From contig NZ_BCSH01000007.1 in NCBI RefSeq assembly GCF_001570765.1, positions 1 through 64,000 on the forward strand: a DNA stretch of 64,000 bases, read 5' to 3'. The stretch is from Nocardiopsis listeri NBRC 13360 (GTDB taxonomy: Bacteria; Actinomycetota; Actinomycetes; Streptosporangiales; Streptosporangiaceae). Positions 8,721 to 16,410 of this stretch are shown piece by piece. The notes under the pieces were generated by a model. It ran no database searches, had not been told where the DNA came from, and saw only the letters and a list, made by a program, of their open reading frames with translations. The position numbers and the translations under genes are program-made. Within the stretch, counting starts at the first letter, position 1; the number at the start of each line of letters is the position of its first letter.

Positions 8721-8986
8721 CCAGGTGGGTTGGTCACTCCAGCGCAGCGGCTCGGGTAGGTGGACGGTGTCGTTGGGGACCATGACGGCGGCCGGGGCGT
8801 GGGGCGGTAGCGGATGACGGTCAGAGCGGCGTTGGCCACCGGTGTGGAGATCCACCGCCATGGTGGTGCGTCCATGGCGTGGGCGAGCAGGTGGCAGATG
8901 AGGTAGGCGTGGGTGATGAGTACTTCGCGTCGTGGGACTTGCCCTGGGATCGGTCCGGTGAAGCGTTCCAGGACGCGGGTGGCCTC
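8721..8986 (-). pseudogene. Histidine phosphatase remnant (C-terminal part, frameshifted)
   Basis: In the reverse frame from 8986 the sequence reads 'VLITHAYLICHLLAHAMDAP' then 'PWRWISTPVANAALTVIRY', which matches the second half of the histidine phosphatase (phosphoglycerate mutase-like) fold, where a conserved His follows the strand. The reading then shifts frame, resuming as 'AAVMVPNDTVHLPEPLRW', the usual tail of this family. A TAG stands directly upstream of the fragment and the N-terminal RHG motif is absent. So this is a 5'-truncated, frameshifted relic of about 90 residues in the 470 bp between two intact genes. Confidence 0.7.
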
Positions 8987-9150
8987 CTAAGAAGTGGACA
9001 AGGGTGGGGACGTGTACGGGTGTGGTCCGGTTCTCGGTGTGGAGGTGCTGATGGGTGTGAGGAAGAAGGGGTGGGCGGGTAGGGCGGACGATGTGGCAGC
9101 GGGCCCTGCTTCGGGCCCGAGCGAACACGACGTTCAGCAAGGGGGAGACC

Positions 9151-9696
9151 ATGGCTGGAGAGCTCAACGGCCGGACGGTGGCGATCTTGGCCGCCGATGG
9201 GGTCGAACAGGTGGAGTTGGTGGAGCCTCGTCGGGCCTTGACCGAGGCGGGGGCCCGAGTGGAGTTGGTGTCGCTGAAGGCGGGATCGATCCAGGCGATG
9301 AACGGTGACATCGAGCCGGCCGACCGGTTCGATGTGGACCGTGAGGTGGCCGGTGTGGGGGTGGACGACTACGACGCCCTGGTGGTGCCCGGGGGGACGG
9401 TCAACCCCGACAACCTGCGTTCGGACAGTGACGCAGTGTCGTTCGTGCGTGACTTCGTTGCCGGTGGTAAGCCGGTGGCGGCGATCTGTCACGGGCCCTG
9501 GCTCCTGGTGGAGGCCGATGTGGTGCGTGGGCGCACCGTGACCTCCTACCCCAGTATCCGTACCGACATCCGTAACGCCGGGGGCACGGTGGTGGAGGAG
9601 GAGGTGGTCACCGATCACGGTGTCACCACCAGCCGTGACCCCGATGATCTGCCGGCGTTCTGTGCGCGGATCGTGCGCGAGTTCGCGGGCGGATGA
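9151..9696 (+). CDS. PfpI/DJ-1 family protein (181 aa)
   Basis: A DJ-1/PfpI superfamily protein of the usual length. The nucleophile elbow is 'VAAICHGPWLLVEADVVRGR' with the conserved cysteine near residue 112, and the acidic partner lies in 'ILAADGVEQVELVEPRRAL' (residues 10-28). 'YDALVVPGGTVNPDNLR' is the standard central motif. Family members act as stress-induced glyoxalase/deglycase-like enzymes or proteases. The start is ATG 9151 behind AAGGGGGAG, not the longer frame from 9091. Monocistronic, with a terminator hairpin directly after the stop. Confidence 0.9.
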   Translation: MAGELNGRTVAILAADGVEQVELVEPRRALTEAGARVELVSLKAGSIQAMNGDIEPADRFDVDREVAGVGVDDYDALVVPGGTVNPDNLRSDSDAVSFVRDFVAGGKPVAAICHGPWLLVEADVVRGRTVTSYPSIRTDIRNAGGTVVEEEVVTDHGVTTSRDPDDLPAFCARIVREFAGG

Positions 9697-9703
9697 TGGG
9701 TGC

Positions 9704-9739
9704 GGCCCTTGGCCCGGTGCGGGGGCCGGGCCAAGGGCC
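9704..9739 (+). terminator. Terminator hairpin after the PfpI gene
   Basis: A 14-bp perfect stem, GGCCCTTGGCCCGG with CCGGGCCAAGGGCC, has an 8-nt G-rich loop. No long T run follows, as is common in high-GC actinomycetes. It begins 8 bp after the stop codon. Confidence 0.7.
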
Positions 9740-10106
9740 CCTCGCGTGGTGGGGTGCGGACACGTCGGTGTTCCACCGCCGGCTGTAGGGCTTCGTTGAG
9801 TGTGGGCGATCGGTGAGTGGCCAGGCACTGGACGCGGGCCAGGATGGCTCGGCGCAGCGGGCTGTCCAAATCCGCGATCGGGCGGATCTGGCAGGCGTGC
9901 AACCTGCGCACACCCCCACCAGATAAGTGGGACTCGGACGCGGGAGGTAGGCCCCACCCACCAGGTGGGCGCCTACCCCCAAGCCCGTGAGGCTTCGACC
10001 ACGGGTAGTTGACACCGTCCCACTCCTCCTGGCTTGACCAGGTCGAGAGGATCTTCGCCACCTCACCAGCGACCTGCTGCAACGCTCGAATCAGGCGTCT
10101 CCGTGG
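9740..10106 (-). other. Gene-poor stretch with decayed coding sequence and twin hairpins
   Basis: No intact gene is visible. The reverse strand has an open frame without a good start whose pieces look protein-like ('VAGEVAKILSTWSSQEEWDG', 'IRPIADLDSPLRRAILARVQ') but which I cannot assign; it may be a decayed gene. In the middle are two successive hairpins on the + strand: GGTAGGC.../...GCCTACC (9946-9977) and AAGCC-CGTGA-GGCTT (9981-9995), then TAGTTGAC. That arrangement resembles the right end of IS200/IS605-type elements, but no TnpA or TnpB sequence is recognisable. Confidence 0.35.
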
Positions 10107-10562
10107 TCAGGGCAGCAGGGCGCGCAGCCTGGCCGCGTGGTCGTCGAGTTCGGTGCGTTCGGCCTCCTGCCACAGGGCGTGCACCGAGAAGGCATCGCCC
10201 TCGTAGCGCGGAAAGACGTGCAGGTGCGTGTGGAAGACCTCCTGGCCGGCCGCCTCGCCGTCGGCCAGGAACAGGTTGACGCCCTCGCAACGCATCGGTC
10301 CGCCGGTACCCGGGTCCGTGTCCCCTGGGTTCAGGGCGTTGCGGCGCAGGGCGTCTCCCACGCGGCGGGCCACGCTCCACAGCCGTCCGCCCAGCTCGTC
10401 ACCGATCTCGCCCAAGCCCACCAAATGCTCGCGTGGAACCACCAGCACATGTCCTGGTGTGACCGGGTACAGGTCCATGAACGCCAACACCAGGTCGTCG
10501 GAGTGGACGAGGCTATGCGCGGCCGCGCCCTCGCGGATCAGACAGAACACGCACGCGTCCAT
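10107..10562 (-). CDS. HIT family nucleotide hydrolase/transferase (151 aa)
   Basis: A histidine-triad protein. The catalytic motif is HTHLHVFPR (about residue 109), preceded by 'VNLFLADGEAAGQEVFHTH', and the N-terminal strand block is 'CVFCLIREGAAAHSLVHSDD' with a CxxC zinc-type pair. 'AFMDLYPVTPGHVLVVPREH' is the family's central signature. Members hydrolyse nucleoside phosphoramidates or dinucleoside polyphosphates such as Ap4A. ATG 10562 is preceded by GGAGG at 5 nt. It may be co-transcribed with the 66-residue frame just upstream. Confidence 0.9.
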   Translation of the reverse strand: MDACVFCLIREGAAAHSLVHSDDLVLAFMDLYPVTPGHVLVVPREHLVGLGEIGDELGGRLWSVARRVGDALRRNALNPGDTDPGTGGPMRCEGVNLFLADGEAAGQEVFHTHLHVFPRYEGDAFSVHALWQEAERTELDDHAARLRALLP

Positions 10563-10574
10563 GGGCACCTCCTT

Positions 10575-10775
10575 TTACCGGGGAGGAATCAGCATGGCAC
10601 GGCGTGCGGCGAGCGTCATGCAGTTTTCCCAGCCGTGGATCGGGTCGTGCCGCCTTCGGTGAAATGCCCGCGAGCCGGTCACGGTGAGTCCGGGTTCGCG
10701 GGCGGCCTCGGTGGCGGTGTGGACGGCGTGGTCGGTGCGCTCGGTCTGGTGGCAGGGGCTCATGTACGTGGTCAT
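10575..10775 (-). CDS. Small His-rich protein of unknown function (66 aa)
   Basis: A 66-codon frame from ATG 10775 has strongly GC-biased third positions over most of its length, the pattern of an expressed gene here, and ends 12 bp before the HIT gene. It contains several His and two Cys residues ('MSPCHQTERTDHAVH', 'GWENCMTLAARRAM'). I do not recognise a family. No clear ribosome binding site precedes it, so it may be leaderless, start at GTG 10790, or be a false frame. Confidence 0.4.
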   Translation of the reverse strand: MTTYMSPCHQTERTDHAVHTATEAAREPGLTVTGSRAFHRRRHDPIHGWENCMTLAARRAMLIPPR

Positions 10776-10834
10776 CGCGGGGTCGTCCACGTCGACGGGT
10801 GTGTGCGGTGACCTCGTGCGGTGTGGCAAAGGAT

Positions 10835-10869
10835 GGTGGGGCCGCCCGATCGGATCGGGCGGCCCCACC
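10835..10869 (-). terminator. Strong palindromic terminator after metS
   Basis: Two perfectly complementary 17-bp arms (from GGTGGGGCCGCCCGATC) are separated by a single base, forming a near-perfect palindrome. It lies 13 bp beyond the metS stop and probably ends the metP-metS transcript; it would also insulate the downstream small genes. Confidence 0.75.
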
Positions 10870-10881
10870 GTCTTGGGGACG

Positions 10882-10995
10882 TTATTCGGCTTCGGGTTCG
10901 TCGGGGTGGCGACGCAGGTGCAGTACCGCGGTGATGAGGCCGCCCCAGAGCACGGTGATGGAGATGACCATCATGACGATGGCGCTGGTGGACAT
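10882..10995 (-). CDS. metS: NSS transporter small subunit MetS (37 aa)
   Basis: A 37-residue peptide begins MSTSAIVMMVISITVLWGG and ends with a charged tail 'RRHPDEPEAE'. A single membrane helix (residues 4-26) plus a short cytoplasmic tail is the hallmark of the methionine/alanine import small subunit encoded beside NSS-family transporters in actinobacteria (MetS of the Corynebacterium MetPS system). Its ATG overlaps the TGA of the large subunit by one base (TGATG), indicating translational coupling. A strong palindromic terminator follows the stop codon. Confidence 0.9.
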   Translation of the reverse strand: MSTSAIVMMVISITVLWGGLITAVLHLRRHPDEPEAE

Positions 10996-12611
10996 CAGTG
11001 GTCCCCTTCCTTGTCAGGGGTGTGGTCGGTGGCCGGTTCGGTGCCGACCTGCTCGGGCTCTTCCAGTTGCACCGGGGCCTGGTCGTCCTTGTCCCGGGTG
11101 CGGGCGGCGTCGTCGCGGGCGATGGCGTCGGCCCTCTTCCAGGGGAAGCAGGCCATGATGATGCCGAAGACGATGGCACCGATGGCCACGCCCCATCCGG
11201 CGGCCAGGAGGAACCCTGTCGGGTAGCCCTCGTAGTTCTCGGTGAGTTCGATGCGCAGGCTGTCCCACATCATGATGCCGAGCAGGATGGGGGTGACCGC
11301 GCCCAGGGTGACGCGCCACCAGGTGCCCAGGTGGATGGAGGAGACGGCGTTGACGTGGGCTTGGAAGAGCTTGAGTCGGCGCACCCCCCAGGCGATGAAG
11401 ACGACCAGGACCAGGCCGGCCAGTGCGATGCCGTACTGGTTGATGAAGCGGTCGAAGACGTCGAGGAAGTGCAGTCCCTCGTGGGTGGGGAAGAGCAGGA
11501 TCGAGGCCAGGGCGGTGGCGCCACCGACCAGGGCCACGGTCTGGGTGCGGCCCAGCCCGGTGCGGTCTTGGACGGCGGAGACGATGACCTGGACGATGCT
11601 GATCAGTGAGGTGACGCCGGCGATGGACAGGCAGGCGAAGAACAGTACGCCGAACAGTGGGCCGCCGAAGGGCAGGCTGGAGATGATCTGTGGGAAGGCG
11701 ACGAAGGCCAGTCCGATGCCGGAGGTGGCGACTTCGTCGACGGCGGTGCCTGCTGCGGCGGCCATGAATCCCAGGGCGGCGAAGACGCCGATGCCGGCCA
11801 GGAGTTCGAAGGAGGCGTTGGCGAACCCGGCGACCATGGCCGAACCGGTCAGGTCGGACTTGCGTTTGAGGTAGGAGGCGTAGGTGACCATGATGGCGAA
11901 GCCGATGGACAGTGAGAAGAACACGTGTCCGTAGGCGGCGATCCACACCTTGCCGGTGAGCATGGCCGACCAGTCGGGGGTGAAGAACGCGTTCAGGCCG
12001 GTGGCCGCGCCGTCCAAGGTCAGGGCCTGGATGACCATGATGCCGAACAGGAGCACCAGGAGGGGGATGGTGATCCTGTTGATGATCTCGATGCCGCGGC
12101 GCACACCGATGATGAGGATGGTCAGGGCGACCAGCCACACGCCGATGAGTGGCCAGGCGACCCCGGAGACGTAGCCCGAGACCGGTCCGGGTTCGGGGTT
12201 CATCTGGAGGAAGTCGTTGAAGAAGAACCCGTCGGGGTCGTTGCCCCAGGCCTGGGTGATGGAGAACCAGGTGTAGCGGATCGACCAGGCGATGATGACG
12301 GCGTAGTAGATGGCCACGACGAAGCAGATGGCCACCTGCCACCAGCCCAGGGCTTCGGCGGGGCGCCGGATTCGTCGGTAGGACAGGGGGGCCGAGGAGC
12401 GGTAGCGGTGGCCGATGCCGTATTCGAGGATGAGGAGTGGGATACCCGCGGTGAGCATCGCGATCAGGTAGGGCAGGAGGAAGGCTCCGCCCCCATTCTC
12501 ATAGGCGACGTAGGGGAATCGCCAGATGTTGCCCAGTCCGATGGCCGATCCGATCGCGGCCATGAGGAATCCCGCTCGCGTTCCCCATTGCTCGCGAGGC
12601 TGTTGCCCCAT
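10995..12611 (-). CDS. metP: Sodium-dependent NSS amino-acid transporter MetP (538 aa)
   Basis: A sodium:neurotransmitter symporter family protein with about 12 membrane helices. The N-terminus 'WGTRAGFLMAAIGSAIGLGN' followed by 'IWRFPYVAYENGGGAFLLPY' carries the sodium- and substrate-binding unwound helix 1 of the LeuT fold. 'TLIIGVRRGIEIINRITIP' and 'VDEVATSGIGLAFVAFP' are further family blocks. It probably imports methionine, alanine or similar amino acids together with MetS. The ATG at 12611 has AGGAG 8 nt upstream. The C-terminal tail is charged and cytoplasmic. Confidence 0.93.
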   Translation of the reverse strand: MGQQPREQWGTRAGFLMAAIGSAIGLGNIWRFPYVAYENGGGAFLLPYLIAMLTAGIPLLILEYGIGHRYRSSAPLSYRRIRRPAEALGWWQVAICFVVAIYYAVIIAWSIRYTWFSITQAWGNDPDGFFFNDFLQMNPEPGPVSGYVSGVAWPLIGVWLVALTILIIGVRRGIEIINRITIPLLVLLFGIMVIQALTLDGAATGLNAFFTPDWSAMLTGKVWIAAYGHVFFSLSIGFAIMVTYASYLKRKSDLTGSAMVAGFANASFELLAGIGVFAALGFMAAAAGTAVDEVATSGIGLAFVAFPQIISSLPFGGPLFGVLFFACLSIAGVTSLISIVQVIVSAVQDRTGLGRTQTVALVGGATALASILLFPTHEGLHFLDVFDRFINQYGIALAGLVLVVFIAWGVRRLKLFQAHVNAVSSIHLGTWWRVTLGAVTPILLGIMMWDSLRIELTENYEGYPTGFLLAAGWGVAIGAIVFGIIMACFPWKRADAIARDDAARTRDKDDQAPVQLEEPEQVGTEPATDHTPDKEGDH

Positions 12612-12867
12612 GTTCAGGTCTCCTAAATCATCCCGTAGTTCGCGACCCGCACGGTAGCAGGATTTGGCCACCTTGGCATCGTTGGGGCTGGTCTGGTGGC
12701 TGGATGTTGTTTCTGTGGGGATTTTTGGTGCCGTTTTGTCTTGGGGTGGCGTGGGGGTGGGGGCAAGGGGAGCTAACCGGGTGTGTTCAGGGCGGCTGTG
12801 CTCGTGGCCTTCGCTCGCCAGGGGCAGGCGGGGGCGCGCACGGGGTGTGGGGTGCGTGCCCCGAGGA

Positions 12868-13884
12868 TCACCAGCGCATGTGGACCTGTTCGGCGAAGCC
12901 GTTCAGGTCGCTCACGGTCAGGGGGGGTGCCGTCGTCGGTGCGTACGGTGCCCCGGTAATGGCCGAAGCATTGGTGGGTGTCGCTGACGATCAGGCCGGT
13001 GTCGGTGCGGTCGACGCGTTCGTGGAAGGGGGTGAATACCACGTCGACCTTGTCGGAGGCGGGGGTGTACAGGCGCCAGGGGGCGAGGAAGTCGTCGGGG
13101 TCGTAGTCCCAGACGAGTTCTTCACCGATCTTGGTGAGGCGGCCGTCCACGCACAGGGCGTTCTCGGTCAGGCCGGTGCCCTTGGTCCATTGGCCGCCGA
13201 ACTGTAGGCCCAGGGTGTGGCCGTTGGTGTGTCCGGCGGCGGCGCCCCAGTTCCAGTTGATGTCGTAGGCCAGCGGCCGCGGCCGTGGTCCAGTACGCCG
13301 AAGGCGTCGGTGAAGTCGTAGGTGTGCTCGCCCAGTCGAACGGTGCCCGAGGCGGGCAGGGCGGTGTTCTTGGAGGTGTACTGGAAGCGGGTGGGGCTCC
13401 AGGGGATGACCACGCTCATGGATTCGTGGCCCGGGGGTGGGCTGATGAGCAGGTCGGCGTGCAGGGGCCCGTGGTCGGTGGTGCAGGAGAAGCGCAGCCG
13501 GGTGCCGGTGGGGGTGTCGTCGATGTGGGCGCGGATGGGACCCAAGGCGGCGGTGGGGCCGGCGCCCAGACTGTGGGGGACGCGCACCCCGTGGCCCAGG
13601 GGGCGCAGCGCGGTGCGCGAGACCTCCACGGGCGCGGTGGGGTTCGCGTGGTCGAGCAGGTAGACCGAGGTCAGGCCCAGGTAGTCGATGTCGGCGACGG
13701 TGATGGCGACCAGGTGGGTGGGGGTGCTCACGCACCAGTACTCCCAGCGTTTGGTGCGTGACCAGCCGGGGATGTGGGTGCGGTGCAGTGGGGTGCGCGA
13801 CCAGCCCACCGCCCCGGGGTTCAGGCGCCCCTGAGGGGTGCACAGGTCCACGGGTGAGGTGATCTCGCGTTCGTGTGTGGGCAT
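12868..13884 (-). pseudogene. DUF2804 protein with two frameshifts
   Basis: The frame from ATG 13884 (MPTHEREITSPVDLC) encodes the N-terminal two thirds of a DUF2804 protein as far as 'GVLDHGRGRW'. The family continues 'PLAYDINWNWG', but here that text is in another frame: the TGGCC at about 13268-13272 appears to have lost one copy of a 7-bp repeat. The second segment runs 'AYDINWNWGAAAGHTNGHTL' to 'RGTVRTDDGTP', then a run of seven C (12921-12927) shifts the frame again; removing one C restores the expected tail 'LTVSDLNGFAEQVHMRW' and a stop at 12868. Either a true pseudogene or sequence errors. Confidence 0.85.
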
Positions 13885-14177
13885 GACCGTCAAGCCTACG
13901 GTGTGCGGCCATGGGTGTGGTGGGGTGGGTGGGGCCGGGGCCGTCGGGGCGGCACGGTGAGGGCTCAGGCGGGTTCGTCGATGCCCACCGGGGTCGGGCG
14001 GGCACCGATCGCATCGGTGTTACGTCCGAACTCCTGGGCGAGCTCGGCCGGGGGGCGTGCCGTGAGCGGCGTGTCGGGCCGGTAGGTGTTGGGGGTGGTG
14101 TTGTCTGTTGTGGACAGAGCGGACAGAGACGGTGTTCGAGAGGGGCGGGACACTCAGGGAATGGGACAATGCGGGCC

Positions 14178-15104
14178 ATGTCGGTTCGTGAACTCGTGAT
14201 CTTGGGCAGTTCCAGTGCGGTGCCCACCCGTCGTCGCAACCACAACGGGTACTTCCTGCGTTGGGGAGATCAGGGGGTGCTGTTCGACCCCGGTGAGGGC
14301 ACCCAGCGACAGATGCGCATGGTGGGGCTCGCGGCCTCCGACATCACCCGGATCTGTGTGACCCACTTCCATGGCGACCACAGTCTGGGGTTGCCGGGCA
14401 TCGTGCAGCGCATCGCCCGTGACCAGGTGTCGCACACGGTAAGGGCCGCCTACCCGAGTGCGGGCCAGGAGTACTGGGAGCGGTTGCGCCACGCCACCTC
14501 CTTCGTGGACACCGACGTGATCGTTCCCCAGCCGGTGGGCGGCTCGGGCGGCTGTGTACCTGGCGAGGACGAGCCCTTCACCATCACGGCGTTGCCGCTG
14601 CGCCACTCGGTGCCGGCCTATGGGTACCGGTTGGTCGAACCGGACGGGTGGCGGATGCTGCCCGAGCGGTTGGCGCACTTGGGGGTGCGCGGGCCCGACA
14701 TCGCCCGTTTGCAACGTCAGGGGAGCATCGAGGTGCGGGGGCGTACGGTGGAGTTGGCCGAGTGCGCCCGACCCCGCCCCGGGCAGGTGTTCGCGTTCGT
14801 GATGGACACCGGCGAGTGCGAGCAGGCCGTGGAACTGGCGCGGGGCGCGGACATGCTGGTGATCGAGTCGACCTACCTGGACGAGCACGAGGAATGGGCC
14901 GAGCGGTACGGGCACCTGACGGCCCGGCAGGCGGGGCGGATCGCGGCGCGGGCGGGGGTGCGTCTGTTGGTGCTCACCCACTTGTCGGAGAGGTATGAGC
15001 AGGACCAGGACGGGTTGTTCGTGGCCCAGGCCGCCGAGGAGTTCGATGGGTCGGTGGTGTTGGCCGCGGACCTGGACCGGATCGCGTTGCCGGCCCGACG
15101 TTGA
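14178..15104 (+). CDS. rnz: Ribonuclease Z / MBL-fold nuclease (308 aa)
   Basis: A metallo-beta-lactamase fold nuclease of the ElaC/RNase Z type, 308 residues as expected for the short bacterial form. Motif II is 'THFHGDHSLGLPGI' (about residues 60-73), providing zinc ligands; 'LRHSVPAYGYRL' gives the HxxH-region histidine, 'VFAFVMDTGEC' the bridging aspartate, and 'LTHLSERYEQD' the C-terminal histidine. It matures the 3' end of tRNA precursors. The start is ATG 14178, chosen because the family begins 'ELVILGSSSAVPT'. Monocistronic. Confidence 0.93.
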   Translation: MSVRELVILGSSSAVPTRRRNHNGYFLRWGDQGVLFDPGEGTQRQMRMVGLAASDITRICVTHFHGDHSLGLPGIVQRIARDQVSHTVRAAYPSAGQEYWERLRHATSFVDTDVIVPQPVGGSGGCVPGEDEPFTITALPLRHSVPAYGYRLVEPDGWRMLPERLAHLGVRGPDIARLQRQGSIEVRGRTVELAECARPRPGQVFAFVMDTGECEQAVELARGADMLVIESTYLDEHEEWAERYGHLTARQAGRIAARAGVRLLVLTHLSERYEQDQDGLFVAQAAEEFDGSVVLAADLDRIALPARR

Positions 15105-15191
15105 GCCGTGGGGGCCTGGAGCTGGGTGTTGACGTTCTCGCGTGTGCGCCCGAGGTGAGGTCGGTGTTGGTGCGCTGAGGTCGGGTCGGGT

Positions 15192-16193
15192 TCAGTGCCG
15201 GTCCAGGGCCCGAGAGTGTGGTGGGTCGCCTTCGTCGGTCGGTGTGGTGGTCGGTTCGTCGGGATCGCTCGCCGCGGTGGTGGTCGGGGTGGGGGGCACC
15301 GCGGTCTGAGCGATGAACGCCCCGGTCACGATCACCATCGCGCCCAGCAACTGCATGGTGTTGAGCGCCTCACCGAGCAGGATCCAGGCCAGCACGATGG
15401 CGGTGACCACCTCCAGGTAGGCCACACCTCCGGCGACCTGCGGGGACAGGCGCTTGATCGCCGAGACCCCGAGGAAGTAGGCGATGGCGGTGCACACCAA
15501 GGCCAGCCACGAGGCGAGGGCCCACCCGGGCAGGGTGAGAGAGCCCAAGGGCAGAGGGGCGCCCAGCAGATGCCAGGGCAGGGTCCAAGGGCGGGACAGA
15601 AGGCCCAACACCACACCGGCGATCAGCGCACCGAAGGCGATGACCGCCAACGGGTCGGTGTCCTCTCCCATGGCATCGCCCAACAGGAAGAACGCCGCCT
15701 GGGCGGCGGCCGCACCCAACGCCAGACCCACCCCGATGGCGTCCAGGCGCATACCGGCCCACACCTCCAACAGCAGGCCCAGCCCGGCCACCGCCGACAC
15801 CACACCGATGACGGCGGCGGGGGAGACCCGGTTGCGGCGCACCACACGCACCCAGAGCAGTACCAGGACCGGGCCCAGGAACTCCAGCAGCAGGGCGACA
15901 CCGACGGGGATGCGGGCGATGGCGGCGAAGTACAGGGCCTGGACTCCGGCCATGGGGAAGAGGCCATAGGCCAGCAACAACAGGGGGCGGCGCGGGACCA
16001 GACGCCAGTGGCGCAGGGCCACCGGCAGCAGGATCAGTGCGGCGCCGGCCACCCGTAGCCAGGTGACATGGAGCGGGTCCATGCCGGCGTCCAACAGGGG
16101 GCGGGCGAAGACCCCCGAACCGCCGAAGGCCAGAGCCGAGGCGAGGGCGAAGGCCAGCCCGGAGGGGCGGTGGCGGGTGGGGAGGGCGGACAC
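15192..16193 (-). CDS. EamA/RhtA-type drug-metabolite exporter (333 aa)
   Basis: A ten-helix DMT-superfamily transporter with two EamA repeats. The first repeat starts 'SGLAFALASALAFGGSGVFA', and the second includes 'LSPQVAGGVAYLEVVTAIVL' then 'AWILLGEALNTMQLLGA', the characteristic last-helix motif. It likely exports amino acids or other small metabolites, as in the RhtA group. The start is GTG 16193, about 9 nt after GGAG. The C-terminal 35 residues are a hydrophilic Thr/Asp/Pro-rich tail without homology that I recognise. Confidence 0.88.
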   Translation of the reverse strand: MSALPTRHRPSGLAFALASALAFGGSGVFARPLLDAGMDPLHVTWLRVAGAALILLPVALRHWRLVPRRPLLLLAYGLFPMAGVQALYFAAIARIPVGVALLLEFLGPVLVLLWVRVVRRNRVSPAAVIGVVSAVAGLGLLLEVWAGMRLDAIGVGLALGAAAAQAAFFLLGDAMGEDTDPLAVIAFGALIAGVVLGLLSRPWTLPWHLLGAPLPLGSLTLPGWALASWLALVCTAIAYFLGVSAIKRLSPQVAGGVAYLEVVTAIVLAWILLGEALNTMQLLGAMVIVTGAFIAQTAVPPTPTTTAASDPDEPTTTPTDEGDPPHSRALDRH

Positions 16194-16410
16194 GCGGGGA
16201 CACTCCAGGAGCAAGGTGGGATGAGGGGACGACCGGGAGTGGATTCGAGGTCGCCTCGAGCTTAGAGGAGAGCCTTGGGCGTGGCCGATGGCAGGTGCGC
16301 CCGGTCGGTCTCATCGACGAGGTGTCCTAGGTCGAATGCGGGCCGTTGGAGTGATGTGGCCGCGTCCGGCACGGGATCGTTCGCAGGCCGGGCGTTGGGG
16401 GCGGGGTGAT

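Noticed and set aside
13911-14177. N-terminal extension of ribonuclease Z
   Set aside because: The upstream in-frame residues are Gly/Arg-rich and unlike the family, which starts at the strand ELVILGSSSAVPT.
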